Positions 1 to 12,800 of a DNA stretch of 64,000 nt are shown here, one piece after another (within the stretch, counting starts at the first letter, position 1; each line of letters starts with the position of its first letter). A program made the translations under genes and the position numbers. Location of the stretch: NCBI RefSeq assembly GCF_030463565.1, contig NC_134643.1, forward strand, positions 79,109,721 through 79,173,720, in the 5' to 3' direction. Source of the DNA: Pelecanus crispus (Eukaryota > Chordata > Aves > Pelecaniformes > Pelecanidae). The notes below the pieces were generated by a model that worked only from the letters and a program-made list of their open reading frames with translations, was not told where the DNA came from and searched no databases.

Positions 1-805
1 CATGAAAATTTGCACTGTTTACAGTTTGAAAATCCTTTTAGGAAACTTAACCTGGTGGATGGTATCTTCTAGTGCACATAAACTTCAGGTATGGAAACTG
101 GTGTTGAAGTGTTGTGTGTATGGTGAGTTGAGTTTTTTTTGTGTGTGAGAGGGGGTGTTGCGCATTGTTTTGGGCTTTTCCCCAAAAGCACTGCAAGACA
201 CAAGAGAGAACTTTAAAGAAAAAAATGAGTATTCTTGATGGCAACTTCAATTCCTTCTTTCTCAAATTGGAAAAGACTAACCTATTGATTCAGGTGTTGA
301 TTTAGAGTGTAGGGAAGTTCTGTTCTGGCTGTTCAGGTTTGTGATAATTAGCTGGTTGTGAAGTGGAATGCAGAGATGCCATTTGGGAAGTTGAACAACT
401 ATATTTGCTACTCAACTTGTTGAGACTATTCTTGTTAATGTTGTTAGTGCTGTGATTGGTAAATCGGCAAATATTCCAAGTGGATAGCTGGGGGGAGGTC
501 AGGACTGTTTAAGAGGTAATGTACAAACTGGTTCTACCCTTCTGAGCTCATAATGGTGTGATCTTTAGTGTAACTGTTTTATACCTACTTCTGACGACAA
601 CACATAATGGCAGAGTGCCCCTCTTTTAGATATGATTGTTTCAAGATCCTTTTCCTGTTGTCCCATATCCTAACTCACTAAACGCATTTAGAAATAACTG
701 TTTTCCTCTAGTGTTCTTCCTTATATGCAGGTTCCCTGTCAGACATCTGAACAGTAACAGAAACGTCATTGAAACACTAATACTCTTTTTTCTTTTTTTA
801 AACAG
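1..805 (+). other. Intron of the upstream gene (partial)
   Basis: AT-rich non-coding sequence that ends in a long pyrimidine run and an AG at 804-805. I read it as the last intron of the gene whose terminal exon begins at 806. I see no exon, repeat family or RNA gene in it. The open frame that enters the exon from 636 is an intron read-through. Confidence 0.5.
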
Positions 806-1097
806 GAAAGACAGTTATGCATCACTAAGAAAATGTCAAACTGTCCCATCTACTATGGAATTTCATTCTTCGTACTGCCACCTTAAAATGCCTCACTCTT
901 CTGCGGACCTTGAAACCTGGCTCTGGGAATCTTCATGCTTCATGCACTCAACTATGAAAAATGCTTCTGCTAACATGCAGGAGGATTCAGACTTAAACTC
1001 CTATCCTAATTTTCTCCTAAATTCTGATGAGTCTGGGTTGGAAATAGATTTTGACTCTTCCTCAGAGACAAGTTTCCAAACTGCTCCAGAGTATTAA
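806..1097 (+). CDS. Putative terminal coding exon of a PNPLA3-like gene
   Basis: An acceptor (T/C-rich tract then AACAG at 801-805) opens onto a frame of 96 codons ending in TAA at 1095-1097. The first base completes a split codon and the frame then begins KDSYASLRKCQTVPS. The last 40 or so residues are rich in Asp, Glu and Ser, with no membrane segment or recognisable catalytic motif. The gene just 5' of SAMM50 on the same strand in human is PNPLA3, a patatin-like lipase of lipid droplets, so synteny suggests the C-terminal tail of the avian PNPLA3-like protein. The similarity I can see to patatin-like family tails is weak, limited to a Q-hydrophobic-PS stretch near the start. The identity is therefore an inference from position. 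The alternative is another gene with a poorly conserved C-terminus, or a non-coding terminal exon. Confidence 0.5.
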
Positions 1098-3600
1098 TTT
1101 GGAAGTAGATTCCACAGTTTCCAAAATTCCAATTTGGCAGAGACATTTAAATCCTAAAGGACTAAAGATCACTTTGTTTATTGCCAATAAGTCTTGGAAA
1201 ATTATTTGTTTACAGCTTCCTGATTAGTCTGCCTTGTGAATTCTACTGTTTTAAGGATTATAAAAACAGTGGCTGCTATACTAAGTGACAGACTACAATT
1301 CTGTCAAAACACCAGCTCAATCAACTGTAGTAAGACTTGTAGTAAACAGTGTCTCTCTGGAAATAATTTTTTTAAAAATCGACTTTCAGCATAAAAGTAT
1401 AAATTCTATAAACAGATTGTTAGACAAACAAGCGTCAATAACAAAAGCTTTTTAAAAATGTAATTCTTAACAATATTATGTGTTCAGGTTACTTTTATAG
1501 CACTTAAGTGAAATTGGACTTTTACTTCATAAAGGGAAATACACAAATGTGCTTTTAGTGGGCTCCAGTGTCCGTTTGCCTTATGTTTAAACATACTGTT
1601 GGTTTCATGGAAAAGCTGTCTGCATGAGATACTGTAGGAACAGTATTATTCTAGGTTGTTGTATGTATTCCACAGTTCATATTACCTCTCTGTGGCTCTT
1701 TCCCTCCCAAATACTTCAAGGGAAAAAGACATAAGAAGTGGGAAACATTCACCTGAAGTGTAAACAGGTATAGTTTCAGTGACTTCAGAGGACTTATTTT
1801 GTGCTTAATACTTGACTAAGTATTGAGAAGTAGGTAAAATAGTGGCTGTGATTAGTAGCAAACAGTAATTTGAGCAGGTGATAAACTTTACAGAAGATGT
1901 TAACAAAAAGCAATATGTAGCAAGTGGTGAATGATGTTTAGGTCTTCTCTCTAATTGCTGCCCAATCATTCTCAATTTTTTTCCCTCCAACTCAAGAGAT
2001 TTTTCTTCCCTTCTTTCACTTCCCTCCTGTCTCAGTGAGGTATGATAACTCAAAGGAAGTTTTCCAAGACCGACTCTTAGAAGAAGCAAATGTGTAAGAC
2101 TTAGTGGAAGTATCACTATCCAGGGACCTGTGCAAAGGTCTCGCATAATGGGTTGAAAGTCAGCCAAATCATACCTGTACTGAAGCGATGAGCATTTTTA
2201 AACACTTTGCAATCCAAAGGTTCTGCATAATTTTAATAAAGACAACACATTAGTGGATGAATATATCAGGAGAAGTCAATAACTGTTAAGATTAAGTACC
2301 CTCTTGATGTTTTGTTATGTCTTGTACAGTTTTTTTGAAGTAGAAGGAAACAATGATGGCCTTAAAGTTGAGTTTGTGCATGTGTTTGGGGGCAGGCGTG
2401 TGGTATTTGAAAGCATCTCATTCAAGAACGTGAATTCTGTGCAACTCGGGTGCAACCCTGGGAGGAGACTACAGATGCTTCCTGAGAGTACCTTGTACAA
2501 GGAGAAGCAGCAATTAGATTGTGACGCTCAGGAGGGGGAACTTTGGAGCATGAACTTTGGTATCCAGAAGTCTGTCAAATAGCAAAATGTAGCATTTCTG
2601 AATTGGACCAGCCTTTAGGCAGTTTCTCGGTTGCAATTTCCCTAAGCTTGAAGTGCTAAATTTTACAACATTAAAATTGATTTTAGAGTGGTGGGACACA
2701 GGGGAGAAAGTGTTAAGCTATCTATTTCCATACTATGGAAGACTGGTGCTATTTTACTTCAACTCTTTTGTTAATTTCTTCTGTGTATATATCTTCAAAT
2801 TTGCAAGAAAAGTTGGAAATATTACTCTTGAGTACAATTAAAAGATTCAAGATGTGTTTTATATTGTCTTTATTTGTAACTTTAAACTTTCTATGATTTA
2901 ATTTTATAACGTTCTGCAAAATGTTAATTTTACCAGTGTGTGTTAGAATTCAGGCAGGAATGCCAAGTTTTGCTTCCTTTCTATGTACTGAACAGTTATA
3001 TTAACTACACTTAAATCAACCTTAACCACTTCTTCCGCTGTGCACAGCTCCAATTTTGTCTCCTTTTTCTAAAATAAAAAGACAATCTCTTCTGTTACCA
3101 CCTTTTCTAAGCTTTCTTGAGTATAATTCACCTAGTGCAAGTTAAATCGGAATGTGTTAATTTCATTGAACATGTAAAAGATTTAATGGTTGCGAGGTGT
3201 CATCTTTAAAGAGTAGTAATGCAGGTTACTACTCTGAAGTTTGAGATGCTTGTTCATGCTCCAGCAGGACCCGAAAGTCACCTTAATTTAAAACCTACTT
3301 TCTTTCCAATCCATTAGTTTACAATTAACTTTTTGTATTTAAACGGAAACAATTCAAAACCGGAGAAAGCTGTTACTTGGGTCTGGAGGAGGAAAACAAA
3401 CGTTGTCTCCTTTCTTAGTTAAAACTCAGTAATTTAGCACAGTACAGGTACCAGTGCTAAGTGGCTGTTTTAAACTGACACTGAAATTTCATTTTTTACA
3501 TTACTTGAGGGCCAATCTGATTTCATGGGGTCCGGTGAGCTGTTGCCACTGTACGTGCTGCAGCAGGCTGCAGTGTCTAGGCTTTAGCGTGCTGCTATAA
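1098..3600 (+). other. Probable 3' UTR and short intergenic spacer before SAMM50
   Basis: AT-rich, with stops in all frames and several possible polyadenylation signals (AATAAA at 2235-2240 and 3073-3078, ATTAAA at 2835-2840). I see no second gene or repeat family. Which signal ends the upstream transcript cannot be decided from sequence. Confidence 0.45.
2235..2240 (+). terminator. Candidate polyadenylation signal of the upstream gene
   Basis: Canonical AATAAA about 1.1 kb after the stop at 1097. Further candidates lie at 2835 (ATTAAA) and 3073 (AATAAA), so the choice is uncertain. Confidence 0.35.
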
Positions 3601-3624
3601 GCGGATACACGTGAAAACTGATGC

Positions 3625-3643
3625 TTTTTTTTTTTTTTTTTTT
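3625..3643 (+). repeat. Poly-T tract, 19 T
   Basis: Uninterrupted run of 19 T just upstream of the SAMM50 CpG island. It marks the switch from AT-rich spacer to GC-rich promoter. Confidence 0.9.
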
Positions 3644-3689
3644 AGGCGGTAACCAATTCGCCAAGAAGTCCGGTTCCCTTGTTCCTGCC

Positions 3690-3701
3690 TGCGCACGCGC
3701 G
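3690..3701 (+). promoter_or_regulatory. SAMM50: NRF-1 binding site
   Basis: TGCGCACGCGCG is a full match to the nuclear respiratory factor 1 palindrome YGCGCAYGCGCR. NRF-1 controls many nuclear genes for mitochondrial proteins, so the site fits SAMM50. The match is seen in sequence; binding is inferred. Confidence 0.75.
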
Positions 3702-3706
3702 GCTCC

Positions 3707-3716
3707 CGGCAGGAAG
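3707..3716 (+). promoter_or_regulatory. SAMM50: ETS (GABP/NRF-2-like) site
   Basis: CGGCAGGAAG carries the GGAA core in a GC-rich context, 6 bp after the NRF-1 site. ETS/GABP next to NRF-1 is a common pairing in promoters of mitochondrial genes. The flanks are not an ideal GABP consensus. Confidence 0.45.
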
Positions 3717-3761
3717 TACCCGGGGAGCGCACGCTCGGCCCCGCCTCTTCCTGCTCCTCCG

Positions 3762-3785
3762 GCCAATGGCAGCCGGGGCGGGGCT
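3762..3785 (+). promoter_or_regulatory. SAMM50: CCAAT box and GC box
   Basis: A CCAAT core at 3763-3767 (GCCAATGGC, NF-Y-like) is followed by GGGGCGGGGCT at 3775-3785 (Sp1-like). Both are typical proximal elements and lie about 95-115 bp before the SAMM50 ATG. Confidence 0.6.
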
Positions 3786-3792
3786 GTCTGTC

Positions 3793-3819
3793 ATGGCCGC
3801 TCCCGTGCTGCGGCCTTGA
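3793..3819 (+). other. Possible upstream ORF in the SAMM50 5' leader
   Basis: An ATG at 3793 with G at -3 and G at +4 opens an 8-codon frame (MAAPVLRP) that ends in TGA at 3817-3819, 58 nt before the SAMM50 start. If transcription begins upstream of it, it could lower or modulate SAMM50 translation. The TCATGGCCGC around the ATG also resembles a YY1 promoter element, which is the alternative reading. Confidence 0.35.
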
Positions 3820-3877
3820 GCGCCAGCGGCTCTCAGCCCCGCTGCTCCCCCGGCTGCCGCCGCCGCCCCTTGCCGCC

Positions 3878-3898
3878 ATGGGCACCGTGCACGCACGG
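3878..3898 (+). CDS. SAMM50: SAMM50 coding exon 1
   Basis: ATG at 3878 in GCCGCCATGG context. It encodes MGTVHAR (residues 1-7) and ends in phase 0 at the donor GTAAGC (3899). The residues match the conserved start of SAM50. Confidence 0.95.
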
Positions 3899-6800
3899 GT
3901 AAGCGCCGCGCTGCGGGGAAGGGTCCTCTGGTGGACATTCCAGCGGCCGGCGCTCGCCCCCGCTCCGGGCCGAGGCCCGAAGGTCGCCCCTTGGCGACCT
4001 TCGGGCCTCGGCCCGGAGCGGGGGCGAGCGCCGGCCGGGGCTAGGCCTGGAATCAGGATCGGGCCGCCCTCCCCTGCCCCGCCTTGCCTGAGGGGCTCCG
4101 CACAGGCCCCGGCGGCGGCACCCCGGGGCAACGTGCCCAGCGCCGCCGGGGGCAGCCGGGCCGGCAATCGCCGTCCTGCCAGGGACCTACGCGGGGTCCG
4201 GCTGGTGGCAGGCGGGAGTTAGGGGTGGGGAAAGGGCCCCGGCCCGGCCGGGCTCCGCTGCCGCCGTCCCGGTGCTCGGAGGCGCCTTACCTTCCCTTCT
4301 CGGGTCTTTCCTTCCTCGTTTGCAGCGGTCGGGGTTGACCTTGCCGCGGGGGGCTGGCAAGAGCCAGACTGTGTAAATGAAAACAGCAAAAAAACAAACC
4401 AAAACCCAAACCGAAGCACGAAGCAAAGAGAAACTGCCCCACAGCTGCTGCTCTCGCAGTGAGAAGCAGAGGTTGTAGGTTTGCACTTCCTCAGTAAACA
4501 GCAGTATTGCTTGAAGAGATCTGTTGTGTCTCACATGCCTGAAGCACTTGGAAGTCCTTGTGAACAGAAGCATAAAACCTGCAAATCCGTACACCATTGC
4601 TTAAAGAAGGAAGGTAAAGGTTTAAGGGTTTCTTGTCGTAGGACAAGCAGTGGTTATAATGGCAGCAGAAAAAGCGTGTCTTAAACGTCAGAAAAGAATT
4701 TTAAAGAATAAGGATATGTAGGCTCTGAAATACTTCAGGAAGGCATTGAATTCTTCACACCTCAAGGCTTCGCTAGGGAAGCGTTTCTCGGGATACACAC
4801 CCCTTCGTACACATGTTTAAAACTGACGTAGGTAACTCAGGTATGATTAATGAGTTGAGTGACCTGTTTGGGGGCTAAGAATGGTCTGGATGATTCCTGA
4901 AGATCCCAGGTAGAATACCTCTTTCCTGTGAGCCTGCTGAAAGCCAGCAGACTTTTACATAGTGTTTAATTAGACTGACAAATTTATTGCTGTAGGGGGG
5001 CTGTTAAGGCTCCAAAGTATCTAATTACCATGACTAATTTGATTTTCAATTTTTTTTCTTCATATTCTTGGTTTTTATATCCATCTGTAGTATCAACTGA
5101 TATACTATACTGTATGGATGCAGAATGTTTCATATTTGCCTGAAAATTATTGGGAGTGAGAGAGGAGTCTGTGTTCATTTAACTTCATTCTCATATGTAA
5201 TAGCAATTTACTATTCCAGCAAAACAGCAGTCCTTAAATAATGCAGCAAGTACTATATTAGTGACTTAAGACTAAAAGTAGATTTACTGAGTTACCTAAT
5301 CCTGATGTCTGCTTTTGCAGGTAACCCTCTATTCACTGTTGTTTGAATCCGTTATCTTCTGATATGTCTTATTTTAGGACTCTTTCAGGTATAGTAAATA
5401 AAGCCATGCTCTGCTGGAAACCATGTTGATTAAAATGTTCACCTCTGATGGATAGGGCCTGAGGTTCTTAAGCATTGCTTGGAAGGATACTTTTAAAAGA
5501 AATATTAAAATATAAAAGCATATAAATATATGCAAAGTAACATGCTGAAAACACCTTTTTTGTTTTTCAACCTTCACACTCTTCTCCCTCCCAAAAACCC
5601 AAACTGAGTAGTGACACCCTGATTTTCTAGGTTTTTTTTTTCTTAAGAAGATAGAATTCATCTTTAACTTGGGAAGCATGCCTTAAAATAAGGTTAATTT
5701 TTTGGAAAAGTGTAGAGTATCCTTGAGAAATCATTCAACATGGAAGCTATTCAGCTTTCATTAAAAATTTCAGCAAGCAGGTAGGTAACAAGTGTGCTGG
5801 TAATTCCCCTCATTTTAGTTCTTCTTTTTTGCTTTTTTTCCCCTTAGGATCTGATGAGCACAGTGTCAAGAACTGTAGTTTTTTTCCTTTGCAAAAAGTG
5901 TAAATCACAAATCCATGTACCATATTAAATGCAGTTTTATGCTTTCAGAGTTTGGAGCCTCTTCCAATGGGTGGGCCAGACTTTGGTGCCTTGGGAGAGG
6001 AAGCTGAACTGGTTGAAGTTGAACCTGAAGCCAAGCAGGAAATTCTTGAAAACAAAGATGTAAGTACCTGAATGACATCCTGATTTTTTACTTAAGAGAA
6101 ATGTCTTGGCACCCTTGCTTACTTGTTTTTCCTAAGGGAACTTCCTAAACTGTGGTTTGAGATGTGAAAGAATTAAATTTAGTACTGTGAATTTAATCTG
6201 ATGTTGTCTAGTTCCTGTTCTTTTTTTCCCTACCACAGGAGTTGTTATTAAAATTCAACTTTGAGGTAATAGACCTGTTTCCAGATGCTGCTGTTGCCTC
6301 TCTCATAAGAGATTACTGCTGCTGCAATACTGCTTAGGAGCAAACCAAGCAGCTGTCCTTAATCTGCTAGAGTGCGGTATTAGCCAGGTTAGGGTAAAGT
6401 GCCACCACGTGAATTATGTTACTAAGGGAAATACCAACTTCAGCAGAAGATGGTAACTTTTTTAATATTTCACGTGTCTGTCTTGGCCCGTAATATGTTG
6501 AGGGGTGGGATGTTATGCATTATTTTAGTTTTTGTTAAAATTTTCCTTTCCCTTATGCTAGTCAGAGTCATCCTCACCAGAAGCTTGGTAATAACATTTG
6601 GTGTTTATTTAGTTCATTATGTATATATTCTGATAGCGTTTTTTAAGCAGTTTGCAGTAATGCTAGGTTGCTCTTACTCTGCTATTTTATTATATGCAAA
6701 TACATAAAGCATTTGCAGATATTATTTTTTGACACCCCTAAAATTATAATACACTGAAAAGGTTGGAAAAATAAGGGAAATGCAATCACTGTAGTCCATT

Positions 6801-9800
6801 TGTACCAGCTAACCTAGAGCGTGTTGTGATTTTTAAGATAAAATTATCTCAGATTATTATATAACAAGATGAATGATTTTAAGAAAATATAAAACCTCAT
6901 AATGCTAGTGATCTTTACATGCATTTTAAAGTGCAGTGCTCCAGTGGTAGTAACTAGTTAGAGTTTAAATATTTATGGCTTGTAGGTTTGTTTTTTCTTT
7001 TAACTCTTTGCTTATGTGTAGGTGATACAAGAAGTAGCTAACTACGACTAACTACATGTTTTGTCTTACATGTCTTAATATCTCAGTATGATTTCTGCAG
7101 TGACTTGCTTGTCCATACGACACTTACGACTAAAATCCCAGAAGCTATAGTCTGTTACTGTCTCTTCTGCTACAACCGGTTTTAGCTTTGGTATTAGAGT
7201 TCTTTTTTCTTTAATTTTTGTGTTAAGGGAAAAACTTTCTGGAACTGTAGATAGCATTGATTCCTGATAATGTAGGTTAGCAGTAATTAGCCTAGGAATC
7301 TTCAGGGTTTTTCACTTGGGCAGCAACACTTTTCTGCGTTGGTGATTCTGATACTCAGTATTAGATGCAAATTCAGTGCTTGTGTTTAAATATCTGTTCT
7401 GTTTAGGTGGTGGTTCAGCATGTGCACTTCGATGGACTTGGAAGGACCAAAGATGACATTATCATGTATGAAATCTCTGATGTTTTCAAGGCTAAAAATC
7501 TCATTGATGTAAGTACTGTAGTGAATATCAGACCTACTGTTTAAAAATTCAGGTTACGATTTTCTCTCTTTCCTGCTTTGGACTACTCCCTTCAGACATG
7601 GGGCAACTTTGTCAAGTTTTGTGATGATTCTGATCTTGTGATAATGGAAGCCAAACTTAAATATGAAATACTGACAGATACTATATTTTCTGATGTATTC
7701 AGCTCAAAGACATTGTGAGATGGCAAACAGTACTCTCGGATATTTTTTTTCAGCTTCACTCTTCCCATTTGAGAATTGCTAACTGTGTAGGTGACACTTT
7801 CAGTTAATTTGCTTAAGAGAAATTATTGGATCTCAGCACAGATAACTGATGCTGCTCTTCACAATGGATCAAAATGTGAGTTAGACTGTATGTCCTTGCA
7901 CTTTTAGGTGGTGATTCCTTCTGGAGTACAGCTGGCAATTAGACCTGTCAATTGGTCTAAATTTAAACAGATTTAAACAGTGTTTGGGTTTTTTGCAAAA
8001 AGCATGGGCCTAGTAAATAGGTATATGTTTTAAGTACTGAAGCCTATTTGAATAATAGGTTTAAGTATTGTAACAGTTAGGATGCAAACTAACAGCAGGT
8101 AGGAATTGAGCCAGATGCTCTCAGTTTAATTTCTTTTTTTACAGATTCAAGTGTTAGAGTGGTTGTGATCTGTTTTGAAGGCGCATATATGTGTCTTTGT
8201 ATACAAAATCTGTGAATATTGTATGACTTAGCTGCATTTTAACTGTTTTATCCTAGTTATTTTTTTGATAACCTGAAAGACTGAGCTACTTATCTCATCC
8301 TGTAGGTGATGAGAAAATCGCATGAAGCTCGTGAAAAGTTGCTTCGTCTAGGAATCTTCAGACAGGTAGAGGTTCTGATCGATACCTGTCAGGGTATGTA
8401 TTGCCTCATTAATCCTCACCTTTTTCCTCATACACACATAGACACATGCATACCGATAATGTATATTTTCATGTGTAACACGTTGGACATTTTTTGTGTA
8501 TATGACTTACTCTCTCATGTATCTTTATATAATTTTAGATGTACATGTAGGTGTGCTATATGTACACAAATGTATGTGTCTACATCCATTACCCTTATGA
8601 AAAAGATGTATTTGCATGTATCTATATATGTGTATATAAATGTTATTTGTATGCATGCAAAAATGAGTGAATTTCCAGCACTAAGTTAATTATAGTACAC
8701 AACCCTTAATCCGAAGTTGCAGAGGAACACTTGAGGAAAAGCTTGAAAATGTGTCCTTTACTTCCATGTATTACATGTCACGTAACTGACATTATACCAG
8801 CACATCCTTGGTGCTTAAGGAAGTACTAGTAATTGTATCAGTGCTTGTGATTAAAAATTGGCTTATAGTATATATGGGGCAGCTGAACGTATGCATGTTT
8901 TACAGTAAGGTTCAGTTGGCATTCCCAGGCTTGTGGTTGCTTTTCAAACGTGTTGCTGTTCTCTTCAGCAGAGGAAAGTTGTGTTACTGAGAAGGAAACA
9001 CAGTGCAGTCCCACAGGTTGTTGGAGCTGGGATGCTGTCCCATTTGCTTCAAGCAGAATTAGGTACCCTTGACAGCTGTGTTTTGGAACAGCTGCCGTAG
9101 CCAGAGCCCTCAGGGAACTGGGCGGTTTCTGTTGTTCAGCAGTTACTCACAGAGCGCTGGGAGCTCTGCCCTAGTGACAGCGTTCTTCAAGCCATGTCTG
9201 GACCACTTTAATTTCTGCTTATTCCAGTGTAAGAATTTGTATACGTCTTTGGTTTTAGTGGGTAGGTAACAAGCAAATGTTACTATTTCATAGCTAAACT
9301 AACATGTTGATGATTAAAGCCAGTCATGCTATGATTGAACCAAATTCTGCACTCATATCCAAAGGACATCTTTTTCTCAAGCCATTTTTCTTTGTAATGT
9401 AGACTTTTATTATTTAATTCAAACAGTTTTCAAATAATTCAAGTCATCTTCTTTCTGCATTTTTCTAAATAGCTCTTTAGAGATAACATACATTTGTTTG
9501 TTTATGTAGGAGATGATGCCCTTCCAAATGGTTTAGATGTAATCTTTGAGGTAACAGAATTGAGAAGACTAACTGGAAGCTATAATACTATGGTTGGCAA
9601 CAATGAAGGCAGTATGGTATGAATTATTTCAAATAATTATTCATTCCTTTTGACATTCTTCTTACTTTCATGTTTCAAACCTAGCAAGGAATTTGGTGAT
9701 TAAATAAGTAAGGACTTGATCCAAGCCAAATTATTTGCTTTATCCAGCTTTACTAAGGCTTTGCCAGACCTTTGTCTCTAAAGAGTCTTTGTATTAGTCA

Positions 9801-12800
9801 GGCTTTCATTCAGCAAAAGCCTATTTTGAGCTAGGGAAGAATGTTGTAGCTTTCAACTCAGTATGTTAATTTTTTAATTCTTAAAATGACTTAAATTATT
9901 TCTTGATAAAATTTAAGATGCTTTATCTACTGGCGAGACTAGTAAGGAGTTTGGCATTTAGTTTCTATGAAATCTATTTAAAGTGTTTTTCTTCTCAGCT
10001 GAAATGCTTTATGTTTGACTTAGAAATTGTTCTTGGTTTTCACTATTTTAGCCCAGTGCCAGTTATTTTGGGCTGCAAAATGCCAGGTTCTCCAGAACCA
10101 TACAAACTGTGGAACTTGTTTCTGTTTGATTCAATTAAGGATGCATCAGATTAAAATGTTGTGTGAAAAATATTTACCAATTGACAGAAAAAGTAACAGC
10201 TGTGCTGTTGTTCTGTTAATGTCCTTTAAACAGAAGTGCTGGTGTAACATAGATTATTCTTTCAGGTGCTCATTCCTGCACCCGCTCTGCTTTCTCATGC
10301 ACGTAGTGCAGCTGTGGCTGTGGCTGGTAGATAAGCCAGATCAAGGGACTCATCCTTTTCTTCTTAGGGGTATTTTTAACCTGGATAAGATATGGCATGA
10401 CTCAGGTGATGGTGTTTTGCAAGTGCAGGGACAACAGGAACTCAGAGAGTTGAGAGCTGCTTACGCAGCTCCGCTGCTGAGAGCGATGTCCAGGGTATCC
10501 ATGGCCTGAATGAAACCAGTGGGGAATCACACCTGTTGGTTCTAGTGAATTTGAAAACAGTCTGAAAGCTGCTGTGGTTTCTCTTTTTGTACTCAGCTTC
10601 CCCATCTATTTGATTTTAATTGGTTACAGAGAAGTAAAACATTTGAACGATACAAAAGCATGACTTGTATACACTGGTATTGGCAGCAGAGATTATGTCT
10701 CCTTAAGAGTTAAATAGATTTGACATTTATTCTAGTCCCTTAAATTCACCTGAAGCCCATAGATCTAGTATTTCATACAAATAGTCCCTTGCATTAGTGC
10801 TTTCTGGTTAGATAATTGCTTAGTAGCCATCATCAGGATTTGGCAGCTTCTTCACATTCTTTTAAAATAGAACACACAACAATAGAACAGTCCTGGTAGC
10901 GTCTGTGCTTGGAGGAAACCTGCTCCATCCTTTCTGCCAAAGGATACAAGGAATTTGTGTCAGAACAGGCAAAAGTGTTTAGCTAGTTTCTGTAGAATTG
11001 TAATGGTATGTTGTACTACCATCAGGACCGGTGCAAAAATATTTTATCACTCAAAACAGAAATACAGGGGAGTGACTCTGTACTGATAATTTTCTATTGG
11101 CTTATTGCTGTGGGTCTGATGAACCCTACCTGACAAGTAGTTTTCCTGATGGAAAGTCTGCAGTTGCAGAGCAGCTGCTTATTATGCCAAAGACTTATTC
11201 TCCTGGGCTTTGAGAGTAGCTGGGATATTTTGCTTGAAGTAATAGCAGTACTGATGATACAGTGAGAATGCAGGTTAAGTCAGCAGCTACTGGACAGCAG
11301 TAAAAATTGGATGATTAATGGTAACTTGTGCTATTGTGATGGCTTTTCCTGCCAGTGCAGAGAAAAATCTGACTTAAAAGAAAAGCGCATTCAATTACAA
11401 CTATTTTTAATGTCTTCATTTCTCATTCTTGTGGTAGATATACTTGTCTTCAGTATATGATTAAGATGCAAGACAGCAAAATATATGAAATGTTGTGGGT
11501 TTTTTTTATTTTCCATAGGTACTTGGGCTCAAGTTCCCAAATCTCTTTGGACGTGCAGAAAAGGTAACCTTCCAGTTCTCCTATGGAACAAAGGAAACTT
11601 CATATGGCCTGTCATTCTTCAAACCACAGCCTGGAAACTTTGAAAGAAAGTAGGGGATGCATTTTGGAGTACTTCTTTTTTTTAGTGAAGGAATATAAAA
11701 CAATTAATAAGATCTTTCATTGAGTAATAATTAAATTTATTCCTTTGCTGAGGGCCTGTTAATAATGTAGCAGAGCTGGTTTCTTAAGTTTTTGTCATAA
11801 TTTAAAACTCCACCTACTTAAATAGTTTCATTTTCAAACCTACCAGTAACGTTGTATTTCAGTTTTTCAGTTAACCTGTATAAAGTAACTGGACAGTTCC
11901 CTTGGAGCTCTCTGCGTGAAACTGATAGAGGAATATCAACAGAATTTAATGTAAGTGTAGCACAAGCGTTTGTGGAACACATGCTTCATTAATTTAAATT
12001 AAATAATTTAGGTCACAGCTGGCTTTCGCAAATATTTGGTTTACTTTTTTAATGATTGAAGCACTTGTGCGCAGGGCTAACTTGTCATTATTTGAAAGAG
12101 GTCAATGATTTTAAAATGACAGAGGTAGGCACCTTAGTCTTTTTGTTAGAATTAAATCTTATTTTGGCCATATAAAAATACCAATATGTTTTTCTCCAAA
12201 TTTTTAATGTTTAAAGTATCATTTCAGAGAGGCAGCTGGTTGCCTAGCTCACTGTATCAACCCAATTCAAGATATTTTTTATTTGGGATGGATTAAGTAG
12301 TGTGCACCTACTTGGAGAAACTCTCTTGGCTGGAGGAGAATTAGCATTAATCTGAAGTGAAAAAGGGTTTCTCTCTGATCCAGGAAGTTTGAAAAGAAAA
12401 AGCATAGACTCATGTATAAATAAACTTTAGAGAGAAAGATTTTTCAGGGAAATGTTTATTTTAATTTTGTAGCAAAATTTTTTTCATGTCTTACTCCATT
12501 CTTTATTTCTAGTTTCCAATCTGGAAGACCAATCACACGCTGAAGTGGGAGGGTGTGTGGAGAGAACTTGGCTGCCTTGCTAGAACAGCATCCTTTTCTG
12601 TTCGAGAAGAAAGTGGACACTCTCTTAAATCTTCTCTCTCTGTAAGTCTTTTTCCTTATAATTTTTTAAAACACATTATTTTGAGTCATTAATACTTACA
12701 AAAGATACCAAAGGAGCTTTTTGTCTTAGTAGGTAGTGTGTTTTACTTCAAGTAGCTTTTGCTGTGTTTGGTCATTCACACAGAGTCATCCAGGAGGTCC

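Larger units (their letters stand above)
3655..4340 (+). promoter_or_regulatory. SAMM50: SAMM50 CpG-island promoter
   Basis: An abrupt rise in G+C with dense CpG, starting about 220 bp before the SAMM50 ATG and running about 440 bp into intron 1. There is no TATA box; instead it carries an NRF-1 site, an ETS site, a CCAAT box and a GC box. This is the pattern of a housekeeping promoter and fits a nuclear gene for a mitochondrial protein. The transcription start is probably between 3720 and 3860. Confidence 0.85.

Noticed and set aside
3595-4167. 190-codon - strand frame over the SAMM50 promoter
   Set aside because: A GC-island shadow that runs through the perfect palindrome and the poly-T tract; no domain seen.
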